A model generated the notes under the pieces. The model saw nothing but the letters and a program-made list of their open reading frames with translations. It was not told where the DNA came from and ran no database searches. From contig CAMAUX010000034.1 in assembly GCA_945861435.1 (NCBI GenBank), positions 1-54,364 of the forward strand: DNA of 54,364 nt. The letters run 5' to 3'. Positions 47,739 to 54,364 of this stretch are shown piece after piece. The stretch comes from Chthoniobacter flavus. GTDB lineage: Bacteria > Verrucomicrobiota > Verrucomicrobiia > Chthoniobacterales > Chthoniobacteraceae. Positions within the stretch are counted from its first letter, which is position 1; every line of letters begins with the position of its first letter. A program made the translations under genes and the position numbers.

Positions 47739-50126
47739 ATGAAGCACCTGCTCACCTTCGTCGTTCTCTTGCTTGCACCGTTTGCGACGCTGACCGCAGC
47801 GGAATTCCACATTGCACCAAACGGCAAGGACACGAATCCGGGGACAAGGGACCAGCCCTTCGCCACCTTGGAAGCGGCTCGCGATGCCGTGCGCGGCTTG
47901 AACGCTGCAAAGAAGGATCTGAGCGAGGGGGTCACGGTGTGGATCCGGGGCGGTGTCTACGAGCGCTCCCAGGCGTTCGTGCTCGATGCCCGCGATTCGG
48001 GGTTGCCCAGCGCTCCCGTGGTCTATGCGGCGGCTCCGGGTGAGAGCGTTCGGATTTGTGGTGGAGTGCGGATTCCGGCTCGCGCGTTTCATCCGGTGAC
48101 AGATCCGGCGTTTCTCGGGCGGGTGGTGAGTCGTGCGGCGCGGCGGCATTTGATCCAAGTGGATCTGAAGGCGTTGGGGATTCTGGATTACGGGGAGTTG
48201 CAGCCGATGCATGCGGTGGATTTCGGCTCAAACACTCATTATGTCCCCGCGGGTTTGGAGCTCTTCATCGATGGGAAGCCTGCGGTGCCTGCGCGCTGGC
48301 CCAACCGCAAGGAGTCCGTGCCCGCACTTTCAGTGGTGGAAGCGGCCGTGCAAGAGATGGTGCGCAATGAGAAGGGGGATGCGCTGGAGTACTCCACGAT
48401 CACGTTCAAGGACGTGCCTACAAAGTCTTGGGGGATCGATGGGGATGGCGACCAACCGGCCATTTTCGCCCAGCAGGCCATTGCGCATCTCAAGCTGTGG
48501 GGGCCGCAGGAGGACGCCTTCGTGGTGGGTGGCTTGGTGCGCGCGTATGCCAATACGCACCGTCGCATCGCATCGACGGACCCGCAGAAGGGGACGGTGA
48601 CGTTTGCGACGCCGGTGAAGGTTTGGCCCACCTACAAGGACATGGCCAAGTGGTTCTATTTCTCGAATGTTCCCGATGAGATCGACGTGCCGGGTGAGTA
48701 TTACCTCGATCGGAAGACGGGCCTCCTCACCCTTTATCCGCCTGCAGACTGGAGCGAGAGATCGGAGGTGAGCGTTTCATTACTGAAAGACGTGCTCGTT
48801 GCCATGGAAGGCTGCTCCCATGTGCGTTTCCGTGGCGTCACGATCGAGGCGACGCGCACCAGTGGTGTGTACATTCAGGGCGGTGAAGACAATGTGCTCG
48901 AGCGTTGCATCATTCGGAACACGGGCATCGTCGGGGTCCAGATCGGTTATGGCTGGGATGCGGGCATCGCTGGCGAGTGGGAGGCCCGGAACTCGCGCGG
49001 CGCGGAGGTTCCTGCCGAGGTGAAGACGGCAGGACCGGGGGCGCCGTTGCCGCGTCTTCCCGGTTCCTATCGGCATGTCCTTTGCACGGGGATGGAGCGG
49101 CTCCCGAACCGGTTGGAAGGCGCCACGGCATGGGACCGCAAGGGTGGGCGGCGAAACGGGTTGGATCATTGCGTGATCACTGACACGGGGATTGGCGGGG
49201 TGCTGCTCGGAGGAGGCGACCGCAGAACGCTGACGCCTGCGGAGAACTTCGTGCGGGACTGCGACATCTCGCGCACGGACCGGCGGGTGCACATGTACGC
49301 GGAGGCGGTGGTGGTGGATGGGTGCGGCAATGTGGTGGAGGGGAATTACCTGCACGATAATCTCGGCGGGCTCCTTTACTTCCTGGGCAATGACCATCTG
49401 ATGCAGTTCAACGAGATCTGCCGCGGGCTGCGTGGATCCAAGGATGGCGGGGTGATTGAGACGCGGCAGAATCCCTCGATGCTGGGGAACCGGCTCCGGT
49501 ATAATTACGTGCACCACAACGAGCGCGGGAGCCCGGACCACAACGCCGGCAACTGCAGCGTGTATCTGGATAACAGCACGCACGGAGTGGAGGTGTTCGG
49601 CAACGTGTTCTATGAGAACATCGGGCGCACGGTGAGTCCGTGGAGCCGGGCGCAGATCGGGGTGACGGAGGGGCACTGTCATGTGGTTGCGAACAACCTT
49701 TTCATCGATAACCCGGGGGTGAAGGTGAAGGACGGCGCGGACTTTGCGACGACGGGGAAGACCTTCCAGGCTTGCACGAAGATGCTGCGCGCGGATGTGG
49801 ACGTGACTGCCGAGCCCTATGCCTCGCGTTACCCGGAGTTTCTGAAGACTTACCTCGGCGTGTCGGTGGACAAGAACGCGGCGACGCCCCTCTTCAATTC
49901 CGTCTACAACAACGCGCTGATTGGCAACAACGAGGGGGTGGGGACGGCAAATGAACCGGATTCCGGCCGGCGGCATCACAACATCGAGATCGATGTGGAT
50001 CCGGGCTTTGTGGACGAGGCTGGTGGGAACTTTGCACTGAGGCCTGACTCCCGTGTGTTCAGGGAAATCCCGGGCTTTGAGCCGATCCCGTTTGAGAAGA
50101 TGCAGCGGTCCAAGATTCTGAAATGA
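47739..50126 (+). CDS. Secreted right-handed beta-helix protein, GH141-like
   Basis: 795 aa. The signal peptide is residues 1-21 (LLTFVVLLLAPFATLTAA). FHIAPNGKDTNPGTRDQPF and TLEAARDAVR at the start of the mature protein are the opening of GH141-type and related parallel beta-helix enzymes. Coils of the helix continue to about 700: VRFRGVTIEATRTSGVYIQG, LERCIIRNTGIVGVQIGYG, DHCVITDTGIGGVLLGGG, GNYLHDNLGGLLYFLGND. Conserved EICRGLRGSKDGGVIE and NYVHHNERGSPDH lie where active-site loops are expected. GH141 members include xylan- and fucose-active enzymes; the substrate here is not readable. Its stop overlaps the CE7-like esterase start. Confidence 0.82.
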   Translation: MKHLLTFVVLLLAPFATLTAAEFHIAPNGKDTNPGTRDQPFATLEAARDAVRGLNAAKKDLSEGVTVWIRGGVYERSQAFVLDARDSGLPSAPVVYAAAPGESVRICGGVRIPARAFHPVTDPAFLGRVVSRAARRHLIQVDLKALGILDYGELQPMHAVDFGSNTHYVPAGLELFIDGKPAVPARWPNRKESVPALSVVEAAVQEMVRNEKGDALEYSTITFKDVPTKSWGIDGDGDQPAIFAQQAIAHLKLWGPQEDAFVVGGLVRAYANTHRRIASTDPQKGTVTFATPVKVWPTYKDMAKWFYFSNVPDEIDVPGEYYLDRKTGLLTLYPPADWSERSEVSVSLLKDVLVAMEGCSHVRFRGVTIEATRTSGVYIQGGEDNVLERCIIRNTGIVGVQIGYGWDAGIAGEWEARNSRGAEVPAEVKTAGPGAPLPRLPGSYRHVLCTGMERLPNRLEGATAWDRKGGRRNGLDHCVITDTGIGGVLLGGGDRRTLTPAENFVRDCDISRTDRRVHMYAEAVVVDGCGNVVEGNYLHDNLGGLLYFLGNDHLMQFNEICRGLRGSKDGGVIETRQNPSMLGNRLRYNYVHHNERGSPDHNAGNCSVYLDNSTHGVEVFGNVFYENIGRTVSPWSRAQIGVTEGHCHVVANNLFIDNPGVKVKDGADFATTGKTFQACTKMLRADVDVTAEPYASRYPEFLKTYLGVSVDKNAATPLFNSVYNNALIGNNEGVGTANEPDSGRRHHNIEIDVDPGFVDEAGGNFALRPDSRVFREIPGFEPIPFEKMQRSKILK

Positions 50127-51523
50127 ACCCTCCGATGAAGCCGAAATTACTGAATCTAGCCGGGGCGATGTTAGTCGGAGTGGTGTTTGGGTTGGTGGCC
50201 CCAGTGCACGCCGCGGAAGTAGCCAAGCCTGCGCCCGTCAGCCCGAACACTTGGATTAAAGTCGGGACCGATCGACCGGATGCGATCTATCAGCGTGGGG
50301 AGAAGGCGGTGTTCCTTGTGAGCATGGCGGACAAGGCGCCGGGCGTTGCGGCGGAACTCGCATGGTCGCTGACTTTGGATGGCGCGAAGGTTTTGAAGCA
50401 GGGGACTTTAACGCTCAAGGACGGTGCGGCCACGGTGGAGGGGACGCTGGAGGAGCCGGGTGTGCTGCAGTTGAAAGTGACGCCGACGGCGAACCAGGAG
50501 GTGCTCGGGATCGGCATGGCTGCCGCGGCGTTCGAGCCCTATCAGATTCCTGCCACGGCGAAGCTTCCGGAGGACTTCATGGAGTTCTGGAATGCACAGA
50601 AGGCCGAACTGGCGAAGGTCCCCCTTGACGCGAGGATCGAATTGGTGGAGCAGCCCAACCCCGGCGTGGAGTTGTTTGAGGTGAGCTTTGCGAACATCGA
50701 CGGACGCCGTTCGCACGGATATCTCGCAAAGCCCAAGGGCGGCACCTCATTGCCCATCATGATTTCGCAGCCGGGCATGGGCGTTCACCCGAATGGATTG
50801 AAGGAATCGCGCTGGGTCATCGGTAATGCGGCGCTGGGATTTCTCGCGCTGGACATGAGCGCTCACGACATGCCGATGGAGCGTTCGGCCGAGGATGAGG
50901 CACGGTGGAAGAAGTACATGGGTTATCCGTACATCGGGAGCGAGGACCGGATGACTTATTACTACCGGCATGTCTTCACGGGCATGGTGCGCGGCGTTGA
51001 TTACATGACCTCGCGTTCAGATTGGAATCACAGGGCCATCATTAGTTCCGGTGGGAGTCAGGGGGGCGGGCTTGCGGTGATTGCGGCGGCGCTTGATCCG
51101 CGCATCACGGCGGTGGTGAGCGTGGCGCCCGCGCTCGGCGAGCATACGGGTCCGCTCCACGGGCGTCCGGATGCGGCACCGAGCAACCTCATCATGGGGC
51201 GCGATCGCAAGACGCCGAACCCTGCGATTGTGGCTGCGACGGCCTATTACGACACGGTGAACTTCGCCCGGTTTGTGAAGGTGCCAGTGCTGATGAGCAG
51301 CGGTCTGATCGACACTGCCTGTCCGCCGACGACCGTGCTCTCGATCTTCAACTCGCTTTCCTGTCCGAGGCAGCTCGATCTCGTCCCGTTGGTTGGTCAC
51401 AACCAAGGCCCGCGGTTTGGCGGGTTGCGGAACGCGTTTTTGATGGAGCATGCCGGCATCGCGGATCCGGCGGGAAAAGGCGCCACCTCGCCAAATCTGG
51501 GGGCGCCCATTGAGAGGAAGTAG
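50123..51523 (+). CDS. Secreted CE7-like acetyl xylan esterase family protein
   Basis: 466 aa. ATG 50123 overlaps the beta-helix stop (ATGA). A signal peptide spans about 1-31 (MLVGVVFGLVAPVHA). An Ig-like N-terminal domain (about 45-135) precedes the alpha/beta-hydrolase. The nucleophile elbow ISSGGSQGGGLA (Ser312) matches the CE7 GGSQGG motif; GLIDTACPP gives Asp397 and LVGHNQGPR gives His426. YRHVFTGMVRGVDYMTSR is typical of the family. CE7 enzymes remove acetyl groups from xylan or oligosaccharides. Coupling to the beta-helix gene suggests deacetylation and backbone cleavage of one plant or algal glycan. Confidence 0.87.
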   Translation: MNPPMKPKLLNLAGAMLVGVVFGLVAPVHAAEVAKPAPVSPNTWIKVGTDRPDAIYQRGEKAVFLVSMADKAPGVAAELAWSLTLDGAKVLKQGTLTLKDGAATVEGTLEEPGVLQLKVTPTANQEVLGIGMAAAAFEPYQIPATAKLPEDFMEFWNAQKAELAKVPLDARIELVEQPNPGVELFEVSFANIDGRRSHGYLAKPKGGTSLPIMISQPGMGVHPNGLKESRWVIGNAALGFLALDMSAHDMPMERSAEDEARWKKYMGYPYIGSEDRMTYYYRHVFTGMVRGVDYMTSRSDWNHRAIISSGGSQGGGLAVIAAALDPRITAVVSVAPALGEHTGPLHGRPDAAPSNLIMGRDRKTPNPAIVAATAYYDTVNFARFVKVPVLMSSGLIDTACPPTTVLSIFNSLSCPRQLDLVPLVGHNQGPRFGGLRNAFLMEHAGIADPAGKGATSPNLGAPIERK

Positions 51524-51540
51524 CGAGAGGAAGTAAGGGG

Positions 51541-51702
51541 ATGGAGAGCTCCGCGGGGAATTTTATCGACCTCGTGATTACGCTTCTGTGGGTGCTTTTG
51601 GAGGACGAGCCGTTTCTCTACGAGACGAGTTATTTTACGGAGAGTCGAGAGGGGCGGGCAAGTACGCAGGCCGTTCCTGAAAAAACCTTCCCCCAGTGCT
51701 GA
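51541..51702 (+). CDS. Possible small protein overlapping a direct repeat
   Basis: A 53-aa frame starts at ATG 51541, 17 bp after the esterase stop, with GAGG and AAGGGG upstream. It has a short hydrophobic segment (FIDLVITLLWVLL) and an acidic stretch (EDEPFLYETSYFTE), then runs into the 30-bp direct repeat (RASTQAVPEK). It could be a small membrane protein or chance. No family was recognised. Confidence 0.25.
   Translation: MESSAGNFIDLVITLLWVLLEDEPFLYETSYFTESREGRASTQAVPEKTFPQC
51656..51685 (+). repeat. 30-bp direct repeat, copy 1
   Basis: GGGCAAGTACGCAGGCCGTT, then CCTGAAAAAA, is identical to 51818-51847, same orientation, 162 bp apart start to start. Preceding bases are also similar (GAGAGGGGC versus GAGAGGCGT). 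Confidence 0.9.
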
Positions 51703-51729
51703 GCTGGCGCGGTGTCTTCTTCGATGCTG

Positions 51730-51755
51730 ATGGACGGCATGGACGGCATGGACGG
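51730..51755 (+). repeat. ATGGACGGC tandem repeat
   Basis: The nonamer ATGGACGGC occurs twice and then as ATGGACGG. It lies between the two copies of the 30-bp direct repeat. Short arrays of this kind are frequent in Verrucomicrobia intergenic DNA. Confidence 0.8.
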
Positions 51756-51817
51756 GGGATCAGCTGTCGTTCTGAAGCCTCGTTTTTCTCGGGGCCTTAC
51801 CCGCCAGGGAGAGGCGT

Positions 51818-51847
51818 GGGCAAGTACGCAGGCCGTTCCTGAAAAAA
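51818..51847 (+). repeat. 30-bp direct repeat, copy 2
   Basis: Identical to 51656-51685. Its A-run is shared with the T-tract of the minus-strand terminator at 51847-51883, so one copy abuts a transcription stop. Confidence 0.9.
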
Positions 51848-51883
51848 AAGCCCATGACCTCAATGCGAGAGGCCATGGGCTTT
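51847..51883 (-). terminator. Rho-independent terminator of the helical exported protein gene
   Basis: Read on the minus strand, AAAGCCCATGGCCTC and GAGGTCATGGGCTTT form a 15-bp stem with one mismatch around a 7-nt loop, followed by a run of eight T (51842-51849). It starts 26 bp after the stop of the 51909-52511 gene. This is the clearest terminator in the window. Confidence 0.9.
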
Positions 51884-51908
51884 GATTGGAAGGGGACTTG
51901 AGGGAGCG

Positions 51909-52511
51909 TTATTTGGCCGGTGAAGCCATTTTCTCGAACTGGGAGCTGAGGGTCTTGACCGCGTCGGCTTGCTTGGTTTTGAGCTGGGACATTTGAGGGT
52001 CCATGGACTTGCCGGCTTTCTCGATGAGCTTCGTGAGATCCTTGGTTTGTTCAGTCATGAGTTTGGCCCATTCGGTGGCGAAATCTCCTTTCTTGGGACG
52101 AGCCTTTTTGGGGTCCGGGACGCTGGCTGTGGACGGGAGTGTTGCGAGCTTTTTCTTGTCCTTGGCGGTGACGTCTTCGGGCAGTTTGTCTCCGCTGAGG
52201 ATGGACAGGGGTGCGACGAGAGCCCAGAATTCCTTCTGCAGTTTTTCCGCCATTTCTACGGCTTTCCAGCCCTCTTCTGGAAAGAGATTGGGCTGAGTGG
52301 TGCGGAGGCCGCGGACCCTTTGGGCGAGGTTGCCGATGAGGTAGACGTTTTCGAGGATGTCCGTGGCCACAGCGCGGTCACTGGAGGAGAGGGCCTTGGG
52401 TTTGATTGGAGTGGCTGGAGTGGCCGCGGGATTGGGCGCCGGAGTTTGAGCGTGGGACACGGAGGAGAATGCCAAACTGACCGACAGGAGGGCGATCGGG
52501 AGGTTTTTCAT
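51909..52511 (-). CDS. Small exported helical protein of unknown function
   Basis: 200 aa from ATG 52511 (ten upstream codons to 52541 do not improve it). A signal peptide (about 1-21, LPIALLSVSLAFSSVSHA) is followed by a Pro/Ala linker (TPAPNPAATPATPIKPK), then Lys-rich amphipathic helices (ATDILENVYLIGNLAQRV, KLQKEFWALVAPLSIL, TKDLTKLIEKAGKSM). The layout recalls periplasmic helical proteins such as DUF4142, but I cannot assign it. It is a single-gene transcript with its own strong terminator. Confidence 0.65.
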   Translation of the reverse strand: MKNLPIALLSVSLAFSSVSHAQTPAPNPAATPATPIKPKALSSSDRAVATDILENVYLIGNLAQRVRGLRTTQPNLFPEEGWKAVEMAEKLQKEFWALVAPLSILSGDKLPEDVTAKDKKKLATLPSTASVPDPKKARPKKGDFATEWAKLMTEQTKDLTKLIEKAGKSMDPQMSQLKTKQADAVKTLSSQFEKMASPAK

Positions 52512-53289
52512 GAAGGACCTCTTAGCAAGCAGATCACACATGGCAAGCTGTCGGATGAGAAACGTCGATGGGGGGCGTTACGAAGGGCAGGCATGAACGG
52601 GGGTTTGGGAAGAGCCCGAAGAGCAGTTCGATAAGAGGCCTGTTCGTGTTTTTGGGGTGATGCCTGCAGGGACCCTAGCAAGGAAGAGGGATCGTCTGCC
52701 TTCTTGGGACGCCGTGAGGAAATGGAGGCATGGGGATAGGTAAGGGTTCCTCTGATCATCTCCCTTTTAGAGTTCCTGCACGGGGCGGATTGCGTGGGGA
52801 TACGGTCCGGTGGTTCGCTGCGTTCGTGTTGCGGGCTGCGGTCACCGACGGGCTATTGGCGCTCATGGCTCCGGCATGCTGGGGTTGCGACGGTGCGGTT
52901 CGTGTCGGATAGAAGGCGGCAGGGATGGGACAGCCTGAGATGCAGGAGGTATTGGGCTGGCGTGGTTCCCAATAGTTTTCGGAGCGTGCGCTGAGACGAA
53001 CTCACTGGAAGTCCTGGGCGTGTCGCCGGGTGATTAAGAAGCGGCGGCCGCGAATTTTGTAAGGCGGGAGCGGGGGGATGCGGTGGGTGTCGACGCGTGG
53101 TGGTTGATCGGGATGCAGAGCGTGGAGGAGCGTCTTTCTTCCGGTTGGCTGGGATAGACGGTTCACTTTTCTGTGGCCGTTGCCTGCGGATGGTTGGTTG
53201 GGAAAGGCTCGGAAAAAACTTGCGGTGAGCGGAAAACCTTTATTTCCGAAGAGAGCGCTCTGGGTGAGGATGGGCGCGAGAAATTCATC
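52512..53289. other. Long intergenic region, one dispersed repeat, no certain gene
   Basis: The 778 bp hold a family A repeat at 52804-52881. On the minus strand a 54-codon frame (53166-53002, GTG start) ends PPYKIRGRRFLITRRHAQDF and looks slightly protein-like, possibly a remnant, but it has no good ribosome-binding site. Nothing else is recognised. Confidence 0.5.
52804..52881 (+). repeat. Dispersed repeat family A
   Basis: It starts GTCCGGTGGTTCGCTGCG, continues with GTCACCGACGGGCTATTGGC and ends CATGGC-TCC-GGCATG. It has an extra GTTGCGGGCTGCG relative to the compact copy at 54198-54256. Confidence 0.75.
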
Positions 53290-53865
53290 ATGAATGCACC
53301 CACTGAAAAGCCTGCTCTGCCAGCGTCGCGTCTTCTTTTGGGGGGAGCGGTGGTGGTGGCTGTTGTGATTCTTGTCGGCGGTCTGCTGCGTCGGAGCGAG
53401 CCACCGCCGGCAGGACCTGCGGAGACCGCGGCTGCCACGCAACCCGGAGAGACGCTGGCGCGCATTGAGGATGCGCAGGTGGTGTTCCGGCGTGCTTTGT
53501 GGCGGAAGCCGCAGCCGGACGACAAGGTGGTGAACGCGATCAGGCGTGAGTGGTCGGACGGGGACGGGGTGACGCGTTGGGACTGGTATCTGGTGGTGGA
53601 TCCCGGGGCGGCGTTGAAGGCATGGCTGGCGACCAATCCGTTTTCGCTCAAGAGGGTGGAACGTCCGCGTGAGGGCGGAGCGAGCCGTGCGCCGGGGCGG
53701 CCGGAGTGGTTTCCAAAATCGCTCGCAGGGTTTGAAGTGTACCAGGGGTCGATGGGGGATTTGGTGTTTATCCGGGACGGGAGCACACAGCGCATTTATC
53801 TCGCCGACTCGGGGGCGGGTTTTGCCAAGGCTGTGAGTATGGAGAAGAAGGCGGACGAACCGTAG
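53290..53865 (+). CDS. Membrane-anchored protein of unknown function
   Basis: 191 aa from ATG 53290; a GTG at 53173 would add 39 residues of repeat-like origin. After a short cytosolic N-terminus, one helix (about 15-33, LLLGGAVVVAVVILVGGLL) anchors it, followed by a Pro/Ala linker and an external domain with VVFRRALWRKPQPDD, WDWYLVVDPGAALKAWL, WFPKSLAGFEVYQGSMGDL and GSTQRIYLADSGAG. No family is recognised. No gene lies close enough to suggest an operon. Confidence 0.6.
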   Translation: MNAPTEKPALPASRLLLGGAVVVAVVILVGGLLRRSEPPPAGPAETAAATQPGETLARIEDAQVVFRRALWRKPQPDDKVVNAIRREWSDGDGVTRWDWYLVVDPGAALKAWLATNPFSLKRVERPREGGASRAPGRPEWFPKSLAGFEVYQGSMGDLVFIRDGSTQRIYLADSGAGFAKAVSMEKKADEP

Positions 53866-53947
53866 CCTGCGGGAGAAGGGTGCGGTTTCTTGGGGGGCAA
53901 GGGTTCGTCGCGGTTTCAGGCCAAGCGCATCCAGTAGTTCCCGTCTG

Positions 53948-53978
53948 TCGGCTGAGATGATGCCTGTCCCTTGCAGGC
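53948..53978 (+). repeat. Family B 31-bp repeat, copy 1
   Basis: TCGGCTGAGATGATGCCTGT, then CCCTTGCAGGC, is identical to 54334-54364. GCCTG and CAGGC can form a 5-bp stem around TCCCTTG. Confidence 0.9.
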
Positions 53979-53983
53979 GTTCC

Positions 53984-54052
53984 CTTGGTGCCGTGGTGCC
54001 ATGGTGTGAAGTTCAGGCGCCGTTTCTCACACCAAGGCACCATGGCACCAAG
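53984..54052. repeat. Long imperfect hairpin of GTGCC motifs
   Basis: The left arm 53984-54009 (CTTGGTGCCGTGGTGCCATG...) pairs with the right arm 54027-54052 over 26 bp with two mismatches, around a 17-nt loop. A weaker version lies in the composite repeat near 23840-23880. Confidence 0.85.
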
Positions 54053-54197
54053 CTGGAAAACAGGGAGAGAATGCCTGTCCCTTGGATGCGCTTGGTTGAG
54101 GTGGAGGCGCTTGAGCCGATAGCCGATAGGGAGAGGCAAAATTTCCTCGAGTCGTCGTGCCTCTCGCCCCCCATCCGGGGGGCATCGCATGGGTGTC

Positions 54198-54256
54198 GTG
54201 ATCCGGTGGTTCACTGCGATCACCACCGGCTATTGGCTTTCATGCCTCCGGCATGC
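54198..54256 (+). repeat. Dispersed repeat family A, best-conserved copy
   Basis: It consists of two perfect palindromes: CCGGTGGT-(11 nt)-ACCACCGG at 54203-54229, then CTATTGGCTTT, then CATGCC-TCC-GGCATG at 54241-54255. This double-hairpin form resembles REP/BIME-type elements, often mobilised by RAYT transposases, none of which is seen here. Confidence 0.85.
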
Positions 54257-54333
54257 AGACGTTGTGAGTGGCCGTTGCTCGCGCGGGCGCGACTGTCGGT
54301 CCGGCTCTCATGATATCGGCATGGTGGTGTTCA

Positions 54334-54364
54334 TCGGCTGAGATGATGCCTGTCCCTTGCAGGC
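54334..54364 (+). repeat. Family B 31-bp repeat, copy 2 at the window end
   Basis: Identical over 31 bp to 53948-53978, starting 386 bp downstream of it. It is truncated by the window edge, so the identity may extend further. Confidence 0.9.

Larger units (their letters stand above)
53866..54364. other. Repeat-rich intergenic region reaching the window end
   Basis: There is no convincing gene in these 499 bp. Modules in order are: family B (53948-53978), a long hairpin (53984-54052), a partial family B copy (ATGCCTGTCCCTTGGATGC at 54071-54089), family A (54198-54256) and family B again (54334-54364). The array evidently continues past the window. Confidence 0.7.

Noticed and set aside
53002-53166. 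54-codon minus-strand frame ending PPYKIRGRRFLITRRHAQDF
   Set aside because: It is somewhat protein-like but has only a GTG start, no ribosome-binding site and no known family. It is mentioned as a possible remnant only.
53948-54364. Repeat array considered as a CRISPR
   Set aside because: Units are irregularly spaced, differ in type, contain internal hairpins of different length, and no cas gene is present.

Overview
The window looks like a chromosomal segment of a high-GC member of the PVC superphylum, most likely Verrucomicrobiota. The evidence is the paired DUF1552 and DUF1592-type cytochrome genes, a PVC-type dehydrogenase/HEAT/cytochrome fusion with an N-terminal ThuA domain, many Sec- and Tat-exported proteins of unknown function, and intergenic palindromic repeats typical of these bacteria. 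I saw no rRNA, tRNA or CRISPR array.

Left third (1-18.4 kb): an IS256-type transposase tail at the edge, a secreted metallopeptidase-like protein, a secreted protein of unknown function, a cyclic-nucleotide-gated potassium channel, an SDR oxidoreductase and a leucine-rich-repeat gene split by an in-frame stop. Next is a minus-strand housekeeping run: LolA-like protein, Mrp/ApbC, a 73-aa conserved protein, then pyrR-pyrB-pyrC. Divergent from it lies an envelope module of PAP2 phosphatase, ArnT-like GT-C glycosyltransferase and GT2 glycosyltransferase, followed by a secreted jelly-roll protein and a PQQ-type beta-propeller.

Middle (17.8-28.3 kb): an Lrp/AsnC-type regulator diverges from gltB (glutamate synthase large subunit) across an AT-rich region with repeated TAGGACA boxes. 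After an 890-bp repeat-rich gap comes a 1351-aa exported ThuA/NPCBM-like/propeller/HEAT/cytochrome c protein.

Core (28.4-45.9 kb): eleven minus-strand genes form one apparent 17.5-kb operon, with six of ten junctions being 4-nt ATGA overlaps. It starts with an ECF-like sigma factor and a FecR-like membrane protein, then encodes DUF1552, DUF1592 cytochrome, DUF1552, alpha/beta hydrolase, Tat-exported TIM-barrel-like protein, beta-propeller, alpha/alpha-toroid-like protein, SGNH hydrolase and a second DUF1592 cytochrome. My reading is an envelope redox-plus-hydrolase system under its own sigma/anti-sigma control, probably acting on a glycan or glycoside. The substrate cannot be read from the sequence.

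Right end (46-54.4 kb): a polytopic membrane protein, a repeat-bearing gene remnant, a translationally coupled GH141-like beta-helix protein and CE7-like esterase, two small exported or anchored proteins, and intergenic regions rich in dispersed repeats.
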